From contig JAUMIR010000001.1 of assembly GCA_030847615.1 (NCBI GenBank), positions 177,835,001-177,899,000 of the forward strand: a DNA stretch of 64,000 bases, read 5' to 3'. This document shows, piece by piece, positions 41,213 through 53,270 of the stretch. The stretch comes from Gambelia wislizenii (Eukaryota; Chordata; Lepidosauria; Squamata; Crotaphytidae). Numbering within the stretch: position 1 is the first letter of the stretch; each line of letters starts with the position of its first letter. Position numbers and translations under genes: made by a program. The notes under the pieces were generated by a model, which was given only the letters and a program-made list of their open reading frames with translations, made no database searches and was not told the DNA's origin.

Positions 41213-44088
41213 ATTTCTGACTAGCTGTAGAGGGTTGCATAATCCAAGCAGCAGGGTTTATGAGCAACACATTGGAAGTAGCTATTCTGGCAGGGCTCTT
41301 GTTTATCTTAAGCTACCCCAAGGGTGTAAAAACTCCTATGTCATGGGGAGAAAGTGTACCAGCTTCTGGTCATGAATAAAATCTGATCACTTCTGAGAGT
41401 TTCTGTTGCTTCCAGAAAGCAGGGTACATGGAATCAGAAGCCATCAGTTTCCCAAAGCAGGCCCACCTTCAAATAAACTGAGGTGTGTGTGAGTGCTGTA
41501 AAAATTATGTTTGTATGTCTGGGATGAGAGCAATAAACTACTTTATAGCTCCTCACAGTGTGCCATTATTTGTCTTCTGTCAATTGGGGTGCAGTCAAGT
41601 ATAATCTGTCTTTTGTTTGCTTGTTTTCTCCTCCTTGCAGCCCCTCTGCCTTTGCTGCTCTTTAAAATACCTTGTTACTATGGGAACAATGCCGTCAGCA
41701 ATAAGGGTGGCATTTCATGACATTGGTGGGAGCTGGATAAATTGGGTTTATGGGATGTTTCAAAATTTATATTGGTGTTAGTGAAATATATGAGCCTGTA
41801 ATAGTTTTTATAAGCCAAGCAGGTGGTTCATAGTTGGTGGACTTGTCTTCCTAGCAAGCCAAAAGAGAGAAAGATGGCTCAGTCTGTCAGCCAGTGTCAC
41901 AGTGCATGTTGTGATTTTTACTATGTTTTGTGAAGCCTTCATACAGTGGAAATATCTTCAAGTATATAAGAAGACTTTCTGCTCACTATCATAACCAGAT
42001 CCCATAGCATGGAGTTTTCTGAGGACATTTGCCCTGTAAATTACTTTGTCCATTTTGCATTTTATAAACTGACCTTTTAGACCTTTAGAACAAGACTTGT
42101 GATTATCATGTGGCCCTCCAGATGTTGTTGGACAGCAACTCCCAGCCTTCCTCACGATTAGCTATGCTGGCTAGGGCTACTGGGTCTCGCTATCCAGGAA
42201 GGCCACATGACTTCCACCCATGCTCTAGAAGAAGGGTGGGGAATCTGTTGATGAACACTAAGTGAACATCCCATCAGGTTTTGATGAATGACTATTGCCC
42301 TTATCTTTCACCATCATCAGGCTGCATTGGGAGGATGGGTATTAGAATCCAACAACATCTGCAGACCCAAAGTTTCCCTAACCTTCTCTACAGTAAGCCA
42401 CTGTCAGACATAGAATACTTGGCTAGCAAGGAGGACAGTTCTTTTCCAAGGAAATGCGGGTCTGTTGTGAAAGCTCATAGCTATTGATGGCCAATGGAAA
42501 ACTGTTTCCTTCCCAACACAAAGTGCTCTAAGCTGAAAGGAGGAAAATCCAGCCCACAGTTCCACTCTGTACTGTGTAGCTTGATCAATTTTCACACTTA
42601 CGGTACATTTCAGGCTGCCACTGCACGTTCCCTTCTCCCCAGACTAAGTTGACTCACATTCTCTGGAAAGGAAATTGAACTTCTTCCATTTAACTTTCTA
42701 TTCCAGGGCTGGGGGCCCTTTTGCCCTCCAAACATTTTGGACTACAATTTCCACAATCCCTACCATTGGCTATGCTGGATAGAGCTTCTGGGAGTTGAAG
42801 TCCAACAACATCTGGAGAGTAAAATCTTCTCTATCTCACTCCATTCTATCGAAAGTTAAGCTTTCTGTGTGTCCTCTTTTCAAATGTTCATTTCCCAACA
42901 ATCACATCTGTCTTTTCACTTCTAGATTAAAAATGAACTGCAGAGTGTTTAATTATTTGTCTTGGACTATGTGTATCAAATATATAGAATATACCAACCA
43001 TTTGGCATCCCAAATAAACACATAAATGTCAGCTGTTCAGCATTTTAAAAATAGCCAGGGCATTATGAACAATATACTTTTCTGAAAGTTCGGGAAAGTG
43101 ACAAGAACTAGAATGATTTTAAAATGCTGAAAAAGAAATGAATGCATTTTGAAAGGTAATACTCATAGGTCAAACATGGTGCTCCACCTGCCCTTTCACA
43201 TACAGCCTAGCACATAAGTTAACCCAGACAGAAGAGTGACCCAGTGTAAAAGAAGGGTGCTCTCCTGCCCTATAGAAAAGGAGACATACAGCTAATCATG
43301 TTATTGTGCCTTGGGAGAGTACACAATATACCTGCTTAATTTTTCTTCTTCTATACAACTATGAAAAGTCAAGGAGCTTCAACTTGTGTTGTTAAGACAG
43401 CATAATATCCTATCATTATTCCCAACATTCTACAGTTGTTTCTAGGGGGCCTGCTCTAGTGGGAACTAGCCAATAGGATTCAGGCCTAGAAGTAGGGTCA
43501 TATTTCTCTGGTGTTGTTTCTTTTTTCAGTTTTTTAAAAAATGTATATGCCCTTTGGTTTCAAAAACAACAAACATTGGAGCATTGTGAGTGTATAGACC
43601 TAACGGCTAACTGCTCTGGGAGTATTTACAAAAGCCTCTGTGATTTATGAGAGCACCAGCTTCTTTTGACATGAACTGTGAAGTCCCAGAGCCATTATCT
43701 TTTTATAGCATACAAAAATGCAGTGTCAAGAGGTAATCAGGCATCAAAGGTCACTGTCTTATCAGTAAGAATATACCCTATATGGAGGCCCTATATTGTG
43801 ACTCTGTCGCCAAGGTTGAGAACCATGAACCAAGGGTAGCTGCACTTCATTCAACTAAGGGGATCCCACTGAAGTCAGTCACTGGTGTGGGAAATCTACG
43901 CAAGCCAATGACAAAGTGAGTCACAAAATGCAGTGTCTAGCCTCTACTGGAGTCTGAGAGGAGATGCTCCTTGCCAACAAAACAATGAACCAGTGATGCT
44001 CTCTAACCGTTAACACACTTGACTGAGAGGTGTGCCACAAAGAATATTTGCCTGCTATTTACATAGGAAAGAGAAAATGGGCATATTA
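41213..44088. other. Intergenic, fold-back repeat fragments
   Basis: 42105-42235 (CATGTGGCCCTCCAGATGTT with inverted GGAAGGCCACATGACTTCC) and 42705-42818 (CCAAACATTTTGGACTACAA with GTTGAAGTCCAACAACATC) are fold-back MITE copies. The remainder shows no gene or classifiable element. Confidence 0.5.
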
Positions 44089-44470
44089 TAGAATCATAGA
44101 GTTGGAAGAGACCACAAGGGCCATCTAGTCCAGCCCCATTCTGCCATGCAAGAATACCCAATCAAAGCACTCCTGACAGATGATCATCCAGCCTCTGTTT
44201 AAAAACCTCAAAGAAGGAGACTCCACCACACTCCGAGGCAGCACATTCCACAGCTGAACAGCTCTTACTATCAGGAAGTACCTCCTAATGTTGAGGTGGA
44301 ATCTCTTTTCCTGTAGCTTGAGTCCATTGCTCCATGTCCTTGTCTCTGGAGCAGCAGCAAACAAGCTCGTTCCATCCTCGGTATGACACCCCTTAAAAAA
44401 TTTAGACACAGGTATCATGTCACTTCTCTTCTCCAGGCTAAACATACCCCGGTCCCTAAGGTGATCCTCA
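44089..44470 (-). mobile_element. CR1 3' fragment
   Basis: Begins AGAATCATAGAGTTGGAAGA (reversed tail) and on the minus strand encodes NGLKLQEKRFHLNIRRYFL and [15 protein letters not shown], the CR1 C-terminus. 5'-truncated and frameshifted. Confidence 0.9.
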
Positions 44471-44873
44471 TATTGTTTTAAAGTCAGTTCCCATTAAGTT
44501 AAGTTATCTCAGGTGAGGGGGGAAGCATTTCCCCAGTTTTTCAATATGGGGAAAAAACCAGTTTGCTCTATGCATTGTCAGTATCTGGAATCAAATGTGG
44601 GAAGCATTTGACAAGCTGGCACATTCTTCCACCTGCCAACCCAAATGGTGGGGAAAGGGGGCTTGCAAGAGTGCCCTTGGGACCAGTTTACAGTCTTCTT
44701 TCAGAGAGGAAATGGTTCCCTTTCAGAGAGCTTGCAACATTACTTTTAAGGAGAATGAATGAAGTCTTCCATAGCGGAACAGTGGTAAGATGATGTTCTG
44801 CATCCCTGAGTGTCATCCTCCTCAGTTATGGATGACTTCAGAGTTTCATTAAATTCCCCCTTCTTAAAACTAA

Positions 44874-45450
44874 GGACTTTATCAGATGTGGCAAATATGG
44901 TGTCATAAGGACACCTGATGATCACGAAAGAGCGTGCATACCAGACGGCAACAGCCTTTCATGATCATGTCTTGTCAAAAAGCCATTCTATTTTATTGAC
45001 GGGCCAAGCAGTCAATAGATCTCCCCTGGTGCTTTGTTGCCAGCATTGCTAGCATTTGAAACTTTTGCGCCATTGTGCTCACGTGAATGCAGTATGAATG
45101 ACAGAACACTTCTGGGTGAGATTTGGACAGCCAGGTAGGGGACAGTCTTTTTCTTTTTTTTAACCTCCTGGTTTACTTGTAATTTTTTTAGGGTGTTTTT
45201 GTGCTTGTCTGAACGTATTGTGCATTTTTTTAAAAAAAAAATTCCACGCTTGAATCTTTTTGCAAGATTTGCGGAGATCACGAGCATAGAAGTGAACGGA
45301 GCTCTGTTCACTCTCCATCAGTGCTTGGGCTGATTTTTACCAGGACTGAAGGTAAGGTCTAGTGGGGGGGGGGGATTCTTTTGCCAGTATAAAAACGGCA
45401 CAAAATATGCCAGAAAAACAATTATTTTAGAGGCTTGACTGATAAAGTCC
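44874..45450. mobile_element. Non-autonomous DNA transposon, GGACTTTATCAGA family (copy 3), TAA duplication
   Basis: Starts GGACTTTATCAGATGTGGC and ends TTGACTGATAAAGTCC, with TAA on both sides (44871-44873 and 45451-45453). 577 bp, same family as 6630 and 15472. This copy gives the clearest 3-bp duplication for the family. Confidence 0.9.
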
Positions 45451-46230
45451 TAACTCTCCAAGTGGTCTTTTCTCAACATAACCTTCTCAGCTTTGTGATA
45501 ACATGATGGTTTTCCCTCCTCCTCCCCCTTAGAAAGTCTAACAAGCTTTTTAAAATTGCCACTCTTAGAAGTATTATTTACTTTACTTGTATTTTCCTAC
45601 ATAAGTGGTCCCAAATGATCTAAATAAAATGTTACAATAATCACAACACAGCACACTCCAATAAGAGCTTCTAGGTAGTCAAGTGTGCTTGTCCTACCTA
45701 CATGAAGAGAGAGTTGTCTTTAGCCTGTGGCTTTGTGGTAATGCAATATTACCAAGCGTTCCTGTTTCATGGGGTAGACAGCACTTGTGAGAATGTGGTT
45801 ACACTTGGCACCTCTTTTTAATCAGAATCCAAGATGGCTTCCTGACAGGTTTTTTTTTTTAATGTGATGTGCCAAATAGCTGGGTGAAATCTCATTTTTT
45901 GAGCAAAGAAACCTTGGTGACCCCTATATCAGACTGTTATAATATACTATCTGTGATACAGAAACATCAAATAGTTCAGAATTTGAGCACTAAACTATTG
46001 ACAGATATAACCTGGGAGAATGGCAGTACTGGGTGAGGGTGAGAGGCCAAACCACATCGACTGACACCATCGGAGGAAGGGGTGACACCAGCCTTAGTAA
46101 TGTCACAGGTCTCAGATAGTCATTTTATGTTTTTTTTTTCCTTAAGGTTCCTTTGTGTTCTGTTTTGTTTCTTGACACTTTTAAAGTCAAGTCACAAGCC
46201 TAAATATGCTATGCTGTGGAGCTATATGCT
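45451..46230. other. Intergenic, nothing recognised
   Basis: T-runs near 45850 and 46130. No gene seen. Confidence 0.4.
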
Positions 46231-46970
46231 GCTATGGAAAACAAGAGGAAGCAAAAAAAAAAAAATCCCATTTTTTATTAATGTTGATGACTTCTGTTTT
46301 AATCGTTTGTTAATTTTTATTTTTATTTCTGGCTTGTTCCTCATAAACTGAGAAAAGCAGAGGATCCTAATAGTTCAGGTATTCCAGTTCAGGACTTTGT
46401 AGCTCCTCCTGCAACAATAATATTTAAAAAGTAAATGCAATTTGTAATTATTTCCTGAATGAACTGTACTTTTCATATATTAAATATGATACTTCTATGC
46501 CAAGCTACCCCAGACAGAGCATTTTGTGTCCGTAAAGTAACAAAGTAATTTATAATCTGTGAAGGGTGCTAATATTGCTTTTTTTCCCCCCCAATTTTCC
46601 AATTTTTTCTGTTTTTCCCTCTCAAAAAGGAAAAAGATTCCATTGTAATAGAAGTCAATTTATTATTTGTGCCATCAACATTTTATCTCCATGCTCAGAA
46701 GTTGCCTGGGGGGCGGGGCGGATTCCTATTCCTGACTCTGCCACTCATTCCTACCCTTTATATGAGAAAAAAAGCTGCCACGAGGGCAATCTATATATGT
46801 ATCATACAAACAGCCTTGTTTACATTTCAGTTGGCATCTCAGAGCTTGGAAAATTTCCTTTTTTGGACTACAGCTTCTAGAACCACTCCCACTCCCATCC
46901 CAGCCAGAACAGCCATCCTTGCTACTATCTATGATAACTGTTTGGACAGATAGTTTACCTGGGAGTCCTT

Positions 46971-47169
46971 TGTTGCTGTTGCTGTTGTTGTTGTTGTGTG
47001 GCTTCAAGTCATTTCCCACTTATGATATTCCTATCACAGGGCTTTCTGAGTCTGAGAGTATGTGGCTTGCCTAAGGTCACCCAGTGGGTTTTCATGGCCA
47101 AGGATTTCGTGGATTCAAACCCTGATCTCCAGAGTCGTAATCCAACACCCAAACCACTACGCCATGCAT
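46971..47169 (-). mobile_element. Sauria SINE with GTCCTT target duplication
   Basis: Reverse tail GTTGTTGTGTGGCTTCAAGT, core GGTCACCCAGTGGGTTTTCA and head ACCCAAACCACTACGCCATG. GTCCTT lies on both sides (46965-46970 and 47170-47175), and copy A of the duplication shows the empty site GAGTCCTTCCCTAC near 40500. So the insertion postdates the duplication. Confidence 0.92.
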
Positions 47170-47262
47170 GTCCTTCTCTATAATTTGATAAAATATGGTA
47201 AGGATGGCTTCAAATGACTAATCCCTACCAATTTGTTTCTTAGTATCCCACCTAGGTACTGT

Positions 47263-47485
47263 AAAAGCACCAGATCCTGTCTGATCTTGGAAGCTAAGCA
47301 GGGTCAGTCCTGGTTAGTATTTGTCTGGGAAACCGACAATGAATACCAGGTGCTGTCCACTATATTTCAGAAGAAGGAACTGGCTAAACCATCTCTGAGT
47401 ATTCATTGCCCAAGAAAACAATGAAATTCATGGGGTTGCCATAAGTGGACAGGTGACTTGAAGGCACATACATACCCACACAAAA
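47263..47485 (+). mobile_element. 5S rRNA-derived SINE, copy B
   Basis: CCTGTCTGATCTTGGAAGCT, AAGCAGGGTCAGTCCTGGTT and AATACCAGGTGCTGT keep longer stretches of 5S rRNA than copy A does. BovB-like tail GGGTTGCCATAAGTGGACAG follows. It shares position with the SINE in copy A, so it was present before the duplication. Confidence 0.88.
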
Positions 47486-47663
47486 GATTAACTTGTTAGC
47501 CCTTTGCACTAACCTTTCCAGTTTCGGAGATATCTTCCAGTATTGGGAGGGCATTAGAGAATTCTACTGCTTCTTGGTGAAAGGAACAATTAATTGTTTA
47601 AGTCAGGAGTGGACAGAAGGTAAATTTCTACGTGCAAGAACAGATTTAAGACAAGCAACAACA

Positions 47664-48548
47664 GTCATAGAATCATAGAGTTGGAAGAGACCACAAGGGA
47701 TACCTAGTCCAACCCCCTGCCTTGCAGGAATATGCAATCAAAAGCATCCCAACAGATGATTGTCCAGCCTCTGTTTAAAAATCTTCAGAAAAGGAGACCC
47801 CACCACACTCCGAGGCAGCACATTCCACTGTTGAACAGCTCTTACCATCAAGAAGTTTTTCCTAATGTTTGGATGGAATCTCTTTTTCTGTAGTTTGAAC
47901 CCATTGCTCCATATCCTAGTCTCCGGAGCAGCAGAAAACAAGCTTGCTCCATCCTCAGTATGACATCTTTTCAAATATTTAAACATGACTATCATGTCAC
48001 TTCTTAACCTTCTCTTCACCAGGCTGAACATACCCAGCTCTCTAAGTCACTTCTCATAGGGAATGGCTTCCAGACCTTTCACCATTTTGGTCGCCCTCCT
48101 CTGGACACATTCCAGCTTGTCCATATCCTCTGGAATTGTGGTGCCCAGAGCTGGACAGGGTATTCCAGGTGAAGTCTGACTAAAGCAGAATAGAGTGGTA
48201 CTATTACTTCCCTTGATCTAGACACTGTACTCCTATTTATGCAGCCTAGAATTGCATGGCTTTTTTAGATGCCGCATCACACTGTTGACTCGTGTTCAGC
48301 TTGTGGTCCACCTAGATTCCTTTTGCATGTGACACCGTCTAGCCAAGTGTCACCCATCCTATATCTGTGCATTTCATTTTTATTGCCCAAGTGTAGTATC
48401 TTACATTTCTCCCTGTTGAAATTCGTTTTGTTAGTTTTGGCCCAGCTTTCTAATCTGTTCATGTCATTTTGGATTCTGATCTTGTTCTTTGGGGTATTAG
48501 CTCCCCCTCCTAATTTGTTGTCTTCCGCAGCCTTGATAATTATTCCTT
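47664..48548 (-). mobile_element. CR1 3' fragment
   Basis: Begins with the reversed tail CATAGAATCATAGAGTTGGA. The minus strand encodes the C-terminal block (NGFKLQKKRFHPNIRKNFL), then the segment before it (NRLESWAKTNKTNFNREKCK), in shifted frames. About 885 bp, dead. Confidence 0.9.
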
Positions 48549-48606
48549 CTTCCGCTCAAGTTAGGCTTTAGAAGAGAGAGGACTCTTTTGTATGAAAGGA
48601 CTCTTA

Positions 48607-49218
48607 GGGCTTGTCTAGACGAGAAGATATAATGCAGATTGATGTGCATGATCACAGATTTGCAGTAGTACTCATTTGTCTCCACGGTCTTTTGGAAAAA
48701 CCTATTGTATGTGAAGCTACCCGTGTTTGAAGTGCATACACAGCCATTCCTGCAAATCAAGATGGTGGCCGAGAGTCCAGCGCATTATTATTCTCTATAC
48801 TTGTAGCCATTGAACAGTATTGTTTTGTACTTGTAAATCAAGGCTGTGCAAGTGCAACCTTTATAAAAAGCTCTTTGATTGCCTTGGCATAATGAAAAAG
48901 TGCACACTTGATAATGTGAAAATAAAAAATGGTGCTTCTAGCCACTTCCTTGCTGGCAAGCCTGCCCACCACCCACACAATGGATAAATCTGCTCTCTAC
49001 TTCCACCCTCGCCAAGAATGCGCAGCATCCCAAATTGGATGTTCAGATGTGCGATAATTCAACAAATCTCAAGGAAATCAGCAAAGGCTTTTTTGTCACA
49101 GTAGATGAAGTTTCCTAACCCTCCTTCTGAATACTGCGAATCTTGTTTGCAGCATGTTGGGACAAAATGTATTCTAGTCGAATTCTATGAGGAGTATTTT
49201 CACCATCTAGAAAACCCC
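48607..49218. mobile_element. Non-autonomous DNA transposon, GGGCTTGTCTAGAC family (copy 6), TTA duplication
   Basis: Starts GGGCTTGTCTAGACGAGAAG and ends CACCATCTAGAAAACCCC. TTA flanks both sides (48604-48606 and 49219-49221). 612 bp. Same general plan as copies at 14255 and 39893. Confidence 0.87.
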
Positions 49219-49221
49219 TTA

Positions 49222-50347
49222 AGTTCAGCTCACTAATTTCTAGGCTCAGAATGTTCTGAGAGACTCCCTGCTCTTTAATACTAAGTTTTATGTGTTGAGT
49301 ACTTGGCTCTCATTGGTAGAGCTTGGGTTTTGAGTAAAAGAAGAAAGTAGATCCAACAAACCCAAAGTCTCCCCACCTGCAATTTAAATTATACCCATGC
49401 AGAACCCACCTATTCACGTACTTCTATGCACCTCCTTTCTACAATTAACTCAAAAATGCTTTGAATAAAACACACAAGGCATCATTTAATATAGTTGGAT
49501 GGGAGGGCGGGGGTTTCACAAGCAAGTTACCCCAACCAGCATATTATTTGCATTTGTTGCATGCTGTAAAGGGAATATTCTTCATTGTGTAATGAAGGCT
49601 TACACAATGTACTTTTCCCTTAAGGACAACCAGTCATAAATATAAAGGACATATTTATCTCCTTGTATTTATAGCCTGTAACTTTTCGTTCTTTAGTGGC
49701 CTACCAAAGATCCAATCATATAGATTGCCTGTAGATTCCGTATATACTTTTTTCTTCTTTTGCCAGTGGGAAAGACATGTTTGCCTTAAGTCCTAGAAAA
49801 GAGCAAGATATAAAGTGAAGCAAAGGAGGGTATGGCTGAATGGTCCACCCTGTCCTTTACACAGCTATCCTATGTTTGGGATTCAAAATGGGTGTGTTAG
49901 CACAGCAAGGTAAGCCAACGTGTTTGTTTGTTCATGTCCAGTTGAAGAGGGAGCAGCAAACCATGAGTATAAATAAACCAGAGTTGCAGTGGTGTCCAGG
50001 TTCACATAACATGAAAAACTAACCAAGAAGTCAAGCTCAGTGTTTTATTTGGTTGTTCTTGCATGTGCTCATACATGACCGTTTCGTGAAGTGTCCTTGC
50101 TTACTACCTTGTGTGAGCACACCTACTGGAAAGAAAGCCTTTGATGTGGGTCCCTAGACTATTGGAATAAATTCCCATGCCATTGGTAAGACTGTCTGAT
50201 GGATGTGCACCAACCCACAAAGTTTAACAAGTTTAGATGCTTTTACCAAGCAGATGTTGAAGTTTGACTACTGTAAGCACCGATGCATATCACACAGTGA
50301 TGTGCATTATGCATTAAAGCACACTGTGCAGAGAAATGCCTCATGCA
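49222..50347. other. Intergenic, nothing recognised
   Basis: No gene, RNA or repeat boundary seen. Confidence 0.4.
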
Positions 50348-50395
50348 CTGGAGCCCTGGTGGTGCAGTGGTTAAATGCTGGTATTGCAGTCACAA
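50348..50395 (+). mobile_element. tRNA-headed SINE head fragment
   Basis: GGAGCCCTGGTGGTGCAGTG followed by GTTAAATGCTGGTATTGCAG matches the first about 48 bp of the SINE at 25374. Confidence 0.65.
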
Positions 50396-50529
50396 TGTTG
50401 TACAGGACACTGACCATGAGAACTTTTATAACCAAAGTGGGAGTACAGTGCTATTACAGAGACTGTGTGAAAGGGAAAAAAAATGCAATGCCAGTATGTT
50501 TCCATTCATTAAGTATGCTACTGCCACAC

Positions 50530-50785
50530 TAAAAGGCCCTAGTGTGATAATGTCCTGACAGTCCCACCCCCCTCACACAAGCAGTCACCAGTATGAGGAG
50601 GAATTGGAACAGCACCTCTCTTTCTGCCTTATTGCATGACATTGTAGTTTTTCAGTACTTTCAATTAGAAAGAAGAAGTGCTTTTACAACCATCTTTCAT
50701 GGGACCAGAACTGAAGAACTAGGCAGAATAGGAGGTGTTAGGATCCAGCTGCACTTTCCCTTCCCTTGTGTGATAAGCCTTTTTG
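50530..50785. mobile_element. Diverged GCTTATC(G/A)CA-family MITE
   Basis: Ends with TTGTGTGATAAGCC, and the inner TTTCAATTAGAAAGAAGAAG and GGACCAGAACTGAAGAAC resemble 25914-26212. Left end unclear. Confidence 0.5.
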
Positions 50786-51366
50786 TGATTTATTTATATT
50801 AAAAGTATTTCTAGACAGCTAGTCATCTATATTAAAACTAACAATTATATATGGTCAGAATCCTCTATGGCAGTTACAAATGGGTAACTTGTTGTTATGC
50901 ACGTGTGACTGTTATATGTTCATAGTCCCCTAGTTTAGGGGCTATGTAGGGGTCATGTAAGTCCCCTAATCTTCACTTATCAGGAAGCAATCGATGGGGG
51001 CCCATTCCCCTGCCAATCAGGAAGCAGCAGGTTGATGGTCCCACCCTCACTTCACATGCATGATCTCCAGTGCAAGGAGGAATTGTGATACGGCCCCCAC
51101 TTCTGTCTGTTGCACTAGAGATCACTCACGGGGGGTGGGGTGGAGTGGAAATGACAGTCAGCTGCTTCCTGAGCAACAGGGGAACAGACTCTTATCAATG
51201 GCAGCAGCCACTTCCCAGTAAGTGGGGATGTGGGGGAGTTGGGCCAGAATTCACTGAGTAGCACCATAATTCTGCATATGTAAATCCCAAACAGGAATCC
51301 AGGTTTTTTTAAAAGCCTACCTAGCTAAATGAGACTACGGTAGTGTATGGAACATATAACATATTA
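50786..51366. other. Intergenic, small inverted repeats
   Basis: GATCTCCAGTGCAA (51061) and TTGCACTAGAGATC (51110) form an imperfect inverted pair, and further GGAAGCAGC-like repeats surround them, possibly a decayed MITE. No gene. Confidence 0.35.
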
Positions 51367-51829
51367 TGTCAGGAATTGATTACTGAACCCTAAGTTTTAA
51401 AATGGCCAAACAACTGCAGAAATCATGCTGAGTCATGATGGCTGACTTCATGACTCCATGAACTGCCAGTCATGCTACTCATGCTACAGCTGCTTGAGAA
51501 GGATTGCATCAGAAGAAGGGTTACTAGAGTACAAAGCCCTGAGTATGGAAATCTGATGCAATGTAACCATGTGCTTGAATAAGCCAATGCCATACTGGTG
51601 TGTATAAAAGCAAGCTAGAACAGAGATAATTCCCTTCCTATGATCCACTGATGCCTGGCATAGTACTTTGTCTATACATACTGAAACTATTGAAGATTAA
51701 AAAGCACCTCCTGTTTTCTGGAGGCCAAACACTCTGTGTGTGAGTATTCTTGGGAAAGGGTTGCTACCAAATCCGCTGAGACAGTTTTTAGCTTCTGCTG
51801 GGGATTGAATGTCCTATCATCCCCTGACA
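51367..51829 (+). mobile_element. Copia 5' LTR
   Basis: 463 bp, starting TGTCAGGAATTG and ending CATCCCCTGACA, with 7-bp inverted ends. TATAAAAG at 51603-51610 is a good core promoter, and ATTAAA at about 51695 is a possible poly(A) signal. Directly after one base comes TGGTAATGGGCCCAG (51831-51845), a likely primer-binding site because copia sites begin TGG. The 3' LTR is absent, so the boundary rests on the TG..CA ends, the following TGG and the position just before gag. Confidence 0.75.
51603..51610 (+). promoter_or_regulatory. TATA box of copia LTR
   Basis: TATAAAAG about 225 bp before the LTR 3' end, followed by a GA-rich stretch where the transcript would start. Inferred from position only. 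Confidence 0.55.
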
Positions 51830-51830
51830 A

Positions 51831-51845
51831 TGGTAATGGGCCCAG
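51831..51845 (+). other. Candidate primer-binding site
   Basis: TGGTAATGGGCCCAG, one base after the LTR. It begins TGG as expected for pairing with the CCA end of a tRNA. Which tRNA was not resolved. Confidence 0.45.
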
Positions 51846-51917
51846 CTGATTGATCTCTGATTAGATAAGGTGCACCCAGGAAGTTTCCCAGGAACTCTTG
51901 TTTTAAGTGTTTTTGGC

Positions 51918-52784
51918 TAGGTGGCTGAGAAACAGTTAGACGGCTTCTCCAAGAGGTAGCCAACAGGGGTGTTGAGATTCCAGAAGCCCACAAGTGTTTT
52001 ATATTATTGGGCAGTTTGTCAAAGGAATGGGATTTCCTGATCTACAGTTTGCAAAGCGCCAGAGAGTGTGATTTATCTGTAGACCTTGTGGCTGGGCGTA
52101 TTCTGGAAGAGGTCCAGCACAAGCAGTTTGATTCCAGGACAGAGGAGAATCAGCCACAGATTGTGGAGGAAGGAGCCTGCAGCTATGTCAGACGCTGCTT
52201 CAGATGTAAACGGCCTGGACATTTGCAAAAGGACTGTCAAATGCCTGCACATGAGGACATGAGGGGCAGAGGACAAAAGAGGGGTGCATCCTCTCAGGCT
52301 GGAAGCCATGCCTTAATAGCAAAACACTATCCTGATGGTAATGAGGGGAAAACTTGGTTATTAGATAGTGGGGCAACTCACAATATGATAAATGATGTGA
52401 AAATGTTAAGCAATGTTAAAAATGCTTCTATAACCAATATTACACTTGCAGATGGTGCTTCCAGCAAGGTGCAGAAAATGGGCACTGCATATGTCCCATC
52501 TTTTGACAAAGATTTTGATGATGTGTTATGTGTTAACAAACTGGAAAATTGCATATTGAGCGTGCCCCAAATTACCGCAGAAGGTTATATGGTGATATTT
52601 GAAGGGGATCAATGTACAATAACAGAAAGACATAACATGAATAATGTCTGTGCAAAATGGATAAAGAGACATGGGTTGTATTACATGTTACCTAAAGGGA
52701 AGGTGGCAAATGTGAATCCTGCAGACAATGTGCCCCTACATGACAAATGTGTTCATTATTACCACAGACTAATGGGCCATGCTA
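51918..52784 (+). pseudogene. Ty1/copia gag-protease region, 5'-deleted, broken by CR1
   Basis: The frame reads EVANRGVEIPEAHKCFILLG, then a gag C-terminus with zinc knuckle CFRCKRPGHLQKDC (CX2CX4HX4C). The aspartic protease follows with LLDSGATHNM as its active site, and the integrase entry HYYHRLMGHA supplies the first histidines of the HHCC zinc site. Most of the gag N-terminus is missing: only about 85 codons lie before the knuckle and the upstream frame is closed. The frame ends where a CR1 inserts at 52785. Confidence 0.88.
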
Positions 52785-53270
52785 CAATCATAGAATCATA
52801 GAATTGTAGAGTTGGAAGAGACCACGAGGGCCATCCAGTCCAACCCCCTGCCACGCAGGAAATCATGATCAAAGCATCCCTGACAGATGGCCATCCAGCC
52901 TCTGTTTAAAGACCTCCAAGGAAGGAGACCCCACCACACTCTGAGGGAGTGTGTTCCACTGCCAAACAGCTCTTACTATCAGAAAGCTCCTCCTAATGTT
53001 GAGGTGGAATCTCTGTTCCTGGAGCTTGCATCCATTGCTCCGTATTCTAGTCTCTGGAGCAGCAGAAAACAAGCCTGCTCAATCCTCAACGTGACACCCC
53101 TTCAAATACTTAAACAAGGCTATCATATCACCCCTTAACCATCTTTTTTCCAGGCTAAACATACCCAGCTCCCTATGTATCTCCTCATAAGGCATGATTT
53201 CCAGACCTTTCACCATTTTAGTTGCCCTTCTCTGGACATGCTCCAATTTGTCAATATCCTTTTTGAATTG
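52785..53270 (-). mobile_element. CR1 3' fragment inserted in copia integrase, TGCTA duplication
   Basis: Minus-strand CR1 tail and C-terminus ([36 protein letters not shown]). TGCTA flanks both sides (52780-52784 and 53271-53275), and the copia frame continues after it. 486 bp, 5'-truncated. Confidence 0.92.

Larger units (their letters stand above)
46231..47485 (+). repeat. Direct duplication, copy B
   Basis: Counterpart of 39186-40808 (see that entry). It carries part of the GCM1 3' UTR equivalent, with AATGAA in place of the AATAAA, and lies about 7 kb beyond the gene. The C-rich stretch after TTATCTCCATGCTCAG differs most between the copies. Confidence 0.85.
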
